From: Siphonodentalium dalli
Lineage: Eukaryota; Mollusca; Scaphopoda; Gadilida; Siphonodentaliidae
Direction: 5' to 3'
Assembly: GCA_032622095.1 (NCBI GenBank)
Contig: CP136066.1
Coordinates: 12,421,061-12,485,060, forward strand
Length of the DNA: 64,000 nt
Both the position numbers and the translations under genes were made by a program. Positions 60,301 to 64,000 of the stretch are shown here, one piece after another (within the stretch, counting starts at the first letter, position 1; the number at the start of each line of letters is the position of its first letter). The notes beneath the pieces are model-generated. The model saw nothing but the letters and a program-made list of their open reading frames with translations. It was not told the DNA's origin and ran no database searches.

Positions 60301-60567
60301 ATCTATCTTTAAGGTATCTTGCAAACAATAATATGAAAATAAAATTAAAATGAAAAAGCGCTTGATCACCAACTGCGACTGCCAAAATTTATATTTGACA
60401 GTTATATACCAGAAAGATGGATCCTATATATAGAATGTATATATTTGGCCTGTATGACTTACCCCAGGCTGCCTGGCGGTTTTGAAGTTATACGTCGGAG
60501 AGGAGGCGTTGGTATTAATTCCTTTGCACACAACTGTGTAGTAATATTTGGTTTCATTGCCGAGACC
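33128..60567 (-). CDS. ACP7: Purple acid phosphatase, ACP7-type (six internal exons, ends missing)
   Basis: Six minus-strand exons join in perfect phase: 60567-60463, 52361-52215, 43100-43025, 37481-37364, 36231-36028 and 33321-33128, giving 281 residues. They cover the end of the N-terminal fibronectin-like domain and most of the calcineurin-like metallophosphoesterase domain. All five metal-site motifs are present: GDWG, GDFAY, GNHE (split across exons iii/iv), AMGH and AHEH. This supplies the seven Fe(III)/M(II) ligands (Asp, Asp, Tyr, Asn and three His), so the enzyme should hydrolyse phosphomonoesters. The family is normally secreted or lysosomal, but the signal peptide exon is outside the reconstructed part. 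Full proteins are about 430-450 residues, so roughly 100 N-terminal and 60-70 C-terminal residues are missing. Its introns are packed with tandem arrays, three of them copied from its own splice junctions. Confidence 0.95.
34793..35215. mobile_element. TTAA-type MITE with two hairpin modules
   Basis: Right TTAA at 35216-35219, left site degraded to TTGA. Ends are CCTTTTCATAACGGCAGCT and, reversed, CCCTTTCATGACTGGAGCT. Contains the CCAATGCATTCTC module at 34840-34904 and 35103-35171, separated by T-rich 'cattttttcttacattcttcaacaat' repeats. Confidence 0.7.
35217..35345. repeat. 21-bp minisatellite 'GGAATTACGCTTAAGCATAAT'
   Basis: Five to six copies starting just after the preceding MITE; it belongs to the scattered 'cttaagcacaatt' family seen at 14120 and 22000. 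Interrupted on its right by the MITE at 35345. Confidence 0.7.
35345..35925. mobile_element. TTAA-flanked MITE (AGGGGTACTGTACGC ends)
   Basis: Left TTAA then AGGGGTACTGTACGCC; right end reversed AGGGATACTGTACCCAAC then TTAA. It interrupts the 'cttaag' minisatellite, which resumes after it ('agtgtaattagcaaataaatg'). About 580 bp, no coding frame. Confidence 0.65.
36028..36231 (-). CDS. ACP7: ACP7 exon v: AMGH metal-binding motif
   Basis: Acceptor ttgtttccag, donor GTGAGT; 1 nt + 67 codons + 2 nt. Encodes YNTEYYFINDQDQVCKQYYF, LLDDLIEANKHRDVRPWII and AMGHRPFYCTNKIDNCSGA. The histidine of AMGHRPFYC is a metal ligand (VxxH block). The two cysteines match the CTN...DC pattern of animal ACP7. Confidence 0.95.
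36378..36895. repeat. Minisatellite, ~30-bp unit 'TGATTTAGTAATGATGTTGATGGGTC'
   Basis: About 17 copies, with a 120-bp higher-order repeat at 36420-36660. Long frames on both strands (175 and 163 codons) are periodic artefacts. It lies in ACP7 intron iv-v, about 150 bp upstream of exon v; the unit does not resemble that exon. Confidence 0.85.
37364..37481 (-). CDS. ACP7: ACP7 exon iv: completes GNHE and carries the GLWYSYDVG block
   Basis: Acceptor tctatctttgtag, donor GTAAGT; 2 nt + 38 codons + 2 nt. The first two bases (AA) complete the Glu codon of GNHE from exon iii. Encodes IHKDFIMYRHRFSFPGSPW then PMEYEGLWYSYDVGNVHFI. Its first ~37 nt and acceptor are tandemly copied upstream at 37482-39236. 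Confidence 0.95.
37482..39236 (-). repeat. 58-bp array: copies of exon iv's own 3' splice site and 5' exon edge (~30 copies)
   Basis: Each unit is 21 nt of intron ending TTTGCAG (or TTTACAG) plus the first ~37 nt of exon iv (AAATACATAAGGACTTTATC onward). The period is 58 bp, with one unit 4 bp shorter (near 38590). Copies are nearly identical. The true exon has TTTGTAG, while most copies have TTTGCAG, a better acceptor. Because 58 is not a multiple of 3, using an array acceptor would shift the frame. Confidence 0.95.
39290..39690. mobile_element. Decayed copy of the AGGTACTCAATCC MITE
   Basis: Retains 'ttactatttctttgacttcgggggtaaacaat' and the end 'ggagtgagtag...cctttaa', matching the copies at 18867 and 29437. 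No gene was seen between 39690 and 40430. Confidence 0.55.
40435..40735. repeat. Pearl-like repeat fragment
   Basis: Two ~115-bp units with 'gg(c/t)cataactcc', 'cggac(c/t)gaacc', 'cacataccaaatttggtt', then 'cccaacggacaccgg' and a C-rich end (agtccccacccc). Related to 31260-32466. Confidence 0.5.
40756..42056. repeat. Pearl-like element with 161-bp tandem core, eight copies, 3' end lost
   Basis: Starts 'acaagaggtggcatcagaga'. 'agggccataactc' then recurs at 40881, 41042, 41203, 41364, 41525, 41686, 41846 and 42007, a spacing of 161 (once 160). The last copy breaks off after 'ggtcggttttcgaa' (about 42053) and runs straight into the donor-junction array. No ACGG stretch or terminal hairpin remains. 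Confidence 0.8.
42065..43020 (-). repeat. ~49-bp array: copies of exon iii's own 5' splice site and 3' exon edge (~20 copies)
   Basis: On the minus strand each unit contains ~31 nt of exon iii's end (GCCATATATGGGGTTTCC...GTAACCACG) followed by the donor GTAAGTT. Units near 42330, 42480, 42665 and 42970 keep GTAAGT; others have lost it (e.g. near 42920). Copies closest to the exon are most similar to it, and the far end (42065-42250) is strongly degenerate. Confidence 0.9.
43025..43100 (-). CDS. ACP7: ACP7 exon iii: GNH(E) metal-binding motif
   Basis: Acceptor atctgtttcag, donor GTAAGT; 25 codons + 1 nt. Encodes TGEKWFQDLEQIAAYTPYM then GFPGNH, with the Glu of GNHE completed by exon iv. It is an unusually small exon (76 nt). 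Its 3' edge and donor are the source of the array at 42065-43020. Confidence 0.95.
43230..43690. repeat. Direct repeats and a ~160-bp palindrome
   Basis: 'cacaccgagaactgggcatataaccgataatgtaat' occurs three times (43230, 43270, 43639). A near-perfect inverted repeat spans about 43472-43632, with arms starting 'gaaccgcatgagtgtctgg' and centred on 'gggactgcgtccc'. Probably a nested foldback element. Confidence 0.7.
43841..44300. mobile_element. Non-autonomous DNA transposon with TGTGACCCGCC inverted ends
   Basis: Ends are perfect ~50-bp inverted repeats beginning TGTGACCCGCCATATCAAAT. Inside are two CCAATGCATTCTC hairpin modules (43892-43961, 44182-44247) as in the TTAA elements, with unrelated sequence between them. 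Target duplication is unclear, so the superfamily is not assigned. Confidence 0.75.
44477..44866. mobile_element. Two copies of a ~95-bp hairpin MITE (GGTCCCCAGAGGGTGAATT)
   Basis: Copies at about 44481-44556 and 44769-44845; each folds back on itself (gagggtgaatt...aattcaccctc). A third is at 56650-56730. Flanks 'ctgcaaatgaca' and 'gcttaggcctcat' are shared between copies. Confidence 0.65.
44938..46856. repeat. 26-bp minisatellite 'CGAAACACAGTCGCAAAGGAAACACA', about 75 copies
   Basis: Highly regular 26-bp units with frequent shorter variants. Frames stay open in several phases on both strands (up to 336 codons), giving repetitive HETQSQRKH or CDCVSCVSF peptides. These are periodic artefacts with no start context, splice sites or domain. 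Located in ACP7 intron ii-iii. Confidence 0.95.
46870..47880. other. Intronic (ACP7 ii-iii), no feature recognised
   Basis: AT-rich single-copy-looking sequence; only short frames, none with splice sites and recognisable coding. Confidence 0.3.
47882..49600. repeat. ~61-bp array with 491-bp higher-order repeat
   Basis: Unit: 'ggttaaatttattaatcttgtatggggtgtggggtcaacggagcgtgttacaagccc'. Adjacent units alternate in two variants, and blocks repeat at exactly 491 bp (e.g. 47949/48440, 48136/48627, 48323/48814). The same unit resumes at 51064-52170, with other insertions between. Confidence 0.9.
49615..50160. mobile_element. Foldback insertion inside the 61-bp array
   Basis: Contains a large inverted repeat, about 49996-50150, with arms from 'acaatgttgtgtacagtatg' through 'ccaggttgttgtggtgaaaagt' and a centre at 'cgacgctgcgtgtctcg'. 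A related 'aaagtcatattggactc' stretch lies at 49660-49720. A nested non-autonomous element. Confidence 0.65.
50210..51063. mobile_element. Pearl-like element with complete 5' and 3' features
   Basis: Begins 'acaagagatggactgtcgtccggtgc'. It then has four ~175-bp tandem units ('ccagataaacaaagatgaataactctagaa', 'ccaaatttcattgagatcc'), an ACGG-type stretch (50995-51015) and the hairpin ATACCCCCC...AAAGGGGGTATAATAA. It splits a unit of the 61-bp array, so its borders are well defined. Confidence 0.75.
51064..52170. repeat. ~61-bp array, part 2, next to ACP7 exon ii donor
   Basis: About 18 units of the same array as 47882-49600. On the minus strand the array starts ~45 nt after the exon ii donor. 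Intron sequence right after that donor (GTATTAAATTTAACAAACAG) resembles part of the unit (ATTATTAAATTTAACCACAT), so it may derive from the intron's first bases. Confidence 0.9.
52215..52361 (-). CDS. ACP7: ACP7 exon ii: GDWG and GDFAY metal-binding motifs
   Basis: Acceptor tggtttccgcag, donor GTAAGT; exactly 49 codons, phase 0 at both ends. Encodes GGASTYLVYGDWGYYDKS, then LLTEVHRTELDAVWHLGDFA and YEIWQEH. GDWG and HLGDFAY carry two Asp ligands and the Tyr that gives purple phosphatases their colour. Its first ~48 nt and acceptor are the source of the array directly upstream. Confidence 0.95.
52365..56550 (-). repeat. Array of exon ii's own 3' splice site and 5' exon edge (~65-70 copies)
   Basis: On the minus strand the long unit (67 bp) is GTCTTGGTTTCCGCAG plus ~48 nt of exon ii (GGTGGCGCCAGCACATACCT through GGATACTATGATAA). 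Variants of 56 bp and 59 bp lack or replace the 3' exon part, the latter with 'CCATGTATTAATCAG'. Nearly all copies keep TTTCCGCAG. An 833-bp block is duplicated (e.g. 52741/53574, 52940/53773). Frames open in several phases on both strands are artefacts of the repeat. Confidence 0.97.
56640..56740. mobile_element. Hairpin MITE, third copy (GAGGGTGAATTTGGTGA)
   Basis: Inverted repeat 'cagagggtgaatttggtga ... tcactaaatttaccctctag' flanked by 'gaagtc' and 'ctgcaaatgacacacac', as in the copies near 44480 and 44770. Confidence 0.65.
57080..58545. repeat. 29-30 bp minisatellite 'ATATGTCCAGTACATTGATCTCCATT', ~50 copies
   Basis: Regular units differing mainly at gatctccatt/gatcgtccatt and atgatatg/atcatatg/aggatatg. 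Located in ACP7 intron i-ii. The unit does not match any exon found. Confidence 0.95.
58640..59475. repeat. ~33-bp minisatellite 'CAGCGTAGCAGGGGACTGAACTCCATCTCAGAC', ~25 copies
   Basis: Degenerate units in ACP7 intron i-ii. The minus-strand frame at 59016-59318 is a repeat artefact. Confidence 0.9.
59520..59795. repeat. ~65-bp tandem repeat, four copies
   Basis: Unit 'catcattgatgagtagttatcccataggaaatgttcagataataagtttaacc'; copies start near 59548, 59611, 59677 and 59750. No exon features. Confidence 0.75.
60463..60567 (-). CDS. ACP7: ACP7 exon i: end of the N-terminal fibronectin-like domain
   Basis: Acceptor cttcatttcag, donor GTAAGT; exactly 35 codons, phase 0. Encodes GLGNETKYYYTVVCKGI, then SPTYNFKTARQPG. 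The pattern 'GL..ET.YYY.V' followed by 'Y.FKT' is the last strand pair of the PAP N-terminal domain, and the next exon starts the catalytic domain, as expected. The upstream exon carrying the earlier N-terminal domain was not recognised up to position 64000. Confidence 0.9.
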
Positions 60568-60670
60568 CTGAAATGAAGCGCTAACATAATTATCAGTATA
60601 TATATTCAGTGCCAAATATACCGATAGGGGAGAGAGAAAACTATATTAAAAATATCAGTATATATAATAA

Positions 60671-61056
60671 TAGCCGATGAGCCCGACGTTTTCCGGGCTA
60701 TTCAAAAACCAAATTTCAAGTCGATAGCTCCACCCGTTTCCGAGATCTGGTCTGCGCATGCGCGAAGCTTGCGTCCCACGGGCTCGGCGACCCGATAAAA
60801 TTCGTATCCGGGGCAAGATACATTCACATAGTAAATTTCAAGTCGATACCTCCACCCGTTTCCGAGATCTCGTCTGCGCATGCGCGAAGCTTGCGTCGCA
60901 CGGGCTCGCCAATACGACAAGGATGACCGCCTGGTCAAACTACACACACGTACCCAGTTTCGTCCCGATCGGTCAAGAATCGTAGATTTGTATCAATGAC
61001 ATACAGACATACAGACAAACAAACAAACAAACAGAGGTCTTCAAAATATATATGAG
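60671..61056 (-). mobile_element. Helitron copy, reverse orientation
   Basis: On the minus strand it starts TCTCATATATATTTTGAAG and ends with the hairpin AGCCCGG...CGGGCT, then catcgg and CTAT (CTAG mutated). It shares the 'gatctcggaaacgggtggag' units with the copies at 15070-15832. It lies about 100 bp upstream of ACP7 exon i. Confidence 0.75.
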
Positions 61057-61889
61057 ATTCAGTGTCAACTATACCAGTAGGAGGGAGAAAACTATATTTA
61101 AAATAACAATATTATATTCAGTGCCACTATACTAGGAGAGAGGAAGCTGTATGTAAAATAATATTCAGTGCCAACAATACCGGTTCTGCACTTTTTGATA
61201 TATGTCGTCTGCTTTTATCACCTTCACATCCCTCCAAATTAATAATAGTCTATTACAATGTACTTACTTTTTAACTGTATGGGATAATCCATTTAGTATA
61301 GAAAGGGTTAAACTTGGGGCTGTCAGATACCAAAATACATCCATCAATTTTGTGACTTTTATCATGGGTCACCAGGTTCATCACGCCTGACTATATGAAA
61401 TCCCGAAATGCTTGGTTTGAATGCTTTATTGCGAAGACCCAAATTAAAGAGTAACATGCAAAACATATATACAATATTTTATATACAATATATACATGAT
61501 GAAAATGAGACCCCTCCCTACATGATGAAAATGAGACCCCTCCCTACAAACGTGTAGTTTGTTCTTCTAAGTTTTCCTTGTTCCTTATTTTGTTCTTTAA
61601 AAAAATCGTGTAATCACATAAGTTATATTCTTCCTTATGTTTTCAATGTCATTTTGATTATCAGTTTGAATTATTGACCATGCAAATATGCTAATTCAGC
61701 TGCCTTCCACAAGGTATATAGTGAATTGAAATTAAGAAACTTCTCTGGTGATAATATTATGACAGCATCCCGCAAACACCATGTAAACGCCTCTAATGTG
61801 TATAGTATATCAATGCCTTTAATAATATTTATATAATAATATAACATATTAAATAATAATCTTAAATATATTTAATATAAAATGCGACG

Positions 61890-62760
61890 TTGAGCTTTAT
61901 GCCACATTGGGTGGTAGGGTATGGAAACCCAGTGGGTTCGTGGTAAAATGTATGCGAGGCATTTTAATTATTCGTCAACAGCAACCCTACAATACCGGTT
62001 ATTCCATTGAAAATCAAGACCAACAATGCGATTGTGGGCATTTTACCACTTTGGGTGGTACGATATGGAAACCCAGTGGGTTGGGTAGTGAAATCTGGAT
62101 GAAATCATAATTATTTGTCAACTGCTACCCTATATGCCGTTCAGTCCGTGAAAATCATAATAGAAATGCGATGTTATGTATTTTACCACTTCGGGTGATA
62201 CGGTATGGAAACCCAGTGGGTTCGTGGTAAAAGTTTTGGATGAAATCTTAATAATCGTCAACGGCCACTCTACGATGCATGCTGTTTATGCTGTGAAAAT
62301 CGGACCAGAAATGCGATTTTGGGCATTTTACCATTTTTGGCATTTTACCACTTTGTGTGGTTCGTTATGGAAACACAGTTATGGAAACATATAGAATAAC
62401 AATACTAACACAAAGTCTATACAGTCGTGTGAGTGTGTATGTCAACGTCGGGCCATCGGCGGTTCTCCTGACATAGGAGGTATTTACAATATAAGATAAG
62501 ATAAGAAGATAAGTGGGTTGGGTAGTAACATGTTTGGATAGAATCATAATAGTTCGCTCACGGCCACCATACAATGCCGTTTATTCCGGGAAAATCGGAC
62601 AAGAAATACGATTTTGGGCATTTTACCACTTTGGATGGTACGGTGCATGTGGAAACCCAGTCGTTTTGGGCGATACAATTTTGGGTGGAATCTTAATTAT
62701 TCATCAACTACCATCCTACAATGCCGTTTATTCCGTGAAAATGGGACCAAATTGTTTTTC
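61890..62760. repeat. ~150-bp tandem repeat, about five copies with one insertion
   Basis: Unit 'gggcattttaccactttgggtggtacggtatggaaacccagtgggttcgtgg...' at about 61899, 62035, 62178, 62330 and 62616; a ~120-bp unrelated segment (62395-62515) interrupts it. Small frames are repeat-derived. Confidence 0.7.
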
Positions 62761-63679
62761 GAATGCGCATGTCCAATAAGGAATAAGTAACTGATGTCAT
62801 GTCACAGAATATCCGATATAAGCTATTAGGTGTGTTACGATTGTAACATGTAACCGGGTATACAAAACAGCGAGCCCAGTCTTTGTAAACATACGCTTTT
62901 GTACATGTATATGTGGGTATGTAGTGGGTATTTAGTGGGTATGTAGTGGGTATGTACTCCAGACTGCAGCGGGTCCCGTGTTATAATTGTAGAGGGATTT
63001 ATTATTCGCGCCTACCAAATAGCCATGACTAACTCAAAAAGTTCTGCATCGATGAATGGTGCGAAATTGTAGATCACTGTTTTTTTTTATCCCAAAATAT
63101 CTTAAAACTAGATCTATATAGGATAACGTTTGTTGACCCACCCTGCCTCAACAATCGAAGTAGACTCACAAACAAAAGTGTCAAGTTCCCTCCATAACTA
63201 TCACTTGGCCGATTTTGTTACGTAATTCTCTGCCCCTTGACTACACCAACGTGTCGGATTGCAGAGTCGATTGTGGTTTACATTGAGATTTGAATAGATA
63301 ATCTCGTTGTCTCATACACAATACCTGCATGATGGACGAAAATGCAGTAATGCGAGCAATCCAGATCTATGCCCGAGTTTTATATTCTAAAGTTGTTGTC
63401 ATTGTTACTGTAGTCAACTGGGGGTTCACATACGCGCGGAGGGCCTGTGGATATATACGTAGAGGGTGCAGGTTCCCAAGTCTTATGTTTCCACACTCCC
63501 CGGACCTATTTAATAAAGTAGGATGGAGAAGTAGTCATGAGTTTATTCAACAATACAGATATTATATATAATGAGTACACTATATAATGGGAGGAGCCAG
63601 ATATATGAACGTTCTATAACTTCAATGCCCATTGAAATATGTCAAATTACATGGATAATTATAATGATAATATCTCACA

Positions 63680-63960
63680 ACTTCCGACAGGAAGTGGACA
63701 AAGAAACTACATCCGGCCATTAAATGAGAGGACTGGTCTAAATGCACTTGAGAATACTATTTCCGGCACATGAAATGAACGAAGAACATACTTCCGGTCA
63801 TATAAATGAGAGGATCGGTCTATGTGGACAGAGAATACTACTTCCGGTACAGGAAGCGATCGAAGATAACTACGTCCGGCCATATGAATGCAAGACCGGT
63901 CTAAAACGACGGAGAATACGAATTCCGGTTACAAGATCTTCCCCAATTTCGTGATGATAA
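63680..63960. repeat. ~65-bp tandem repeat with ACTTCCGG motifs, four copies
   Basis: Unit 'acttccggtcatataaatgagaggatcggtctaaatggacagagaatact', starting near 63680, 63752, 63790 and 63841. No gene was recognised between 62760 and 64000. Confidence 0.6.
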
Positions 63961-64000
63961 TAATGTTCCGCCAAAACTACATGTATTGCCAAAGGCTGGG

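Overview
The window is AT-rich animal nuclear DNA: split genes with GT-AG introns, many minisatellites, foldback MITEs, Helitron and LINE pieces, and pearl-like repeats with a conserved 'GGGCCATAACTC' core. That repeat set, with the two genes below, points to a marine mollusc, most likely a bivalve. This is inferred from repeat and gene style, not from a database match. There is one 100-base assembly gap (22735-22834). Most open frames in the window are read-through of tandem repeats and are not genes.

Two protein-coding genes can be reconstructed, both on the minus strand. (1) A macrodomain-like + TIR gene: five exons between 10993 and 3764, with perfect phase compatibility, 273 residues, open at its 3' end. 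(2) An animal purple acid phosphatase (ACP7 type): six exons between 60567 and 33128, perfect phase, 281 residues. It contains all five metal-binding motifs of the family. Its first and last exons were not found. A degenerate plus-strand coding remnant lies at 1221-2162. Terminal exon-like coding with a poly(A) signal lies inside a DNA transposon at 18177-20017.

The most unusual feature is how the introns are built. Four tandem arrays consist of copies of the gene's own splice junctions: exon edge plus intron edge, repeated. In ACP7 the array at 52365-56550 repeats the 3' splice site and first ~48 nt of its exon about 65-70 times. The array at 37482-39236 repeats another 3' splice site and ~37 nt of exon about 30 times. 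The array at 42065-43020 repeats a 5' splice site and ~31 nt of exon about 20 times, and its copies look more diverged further from the exon. In the macro-TIR gene, 6030-6320 holds a small array of the same kind. One ACP7 intron (37482-43024) therefore starts with an array of donor-like sites and ends with an array of acceptor-like sites.

The remaining DNA by region: 1-3760, a TA-flanked foldback, the pseudogene and a repeat end; 3764-10993, the macro-TIR gene with TTAA MITEs, a pogo-like element and a pearl-like array in its introns; 11000-33100, intergenic, with two MULE-like elements, tandem Helitrons, G-rich tandem repeats, two LINE 3' ends and a TTAA MITE family; 33128-60567, ACP7 with minisatellite-filled introns; 60600-64000, a Helitron copy and two short tandem arrays. 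A double-hairpin module with the core 'CCAATGCATTCTC' occurs inside elements with at least three different termini.
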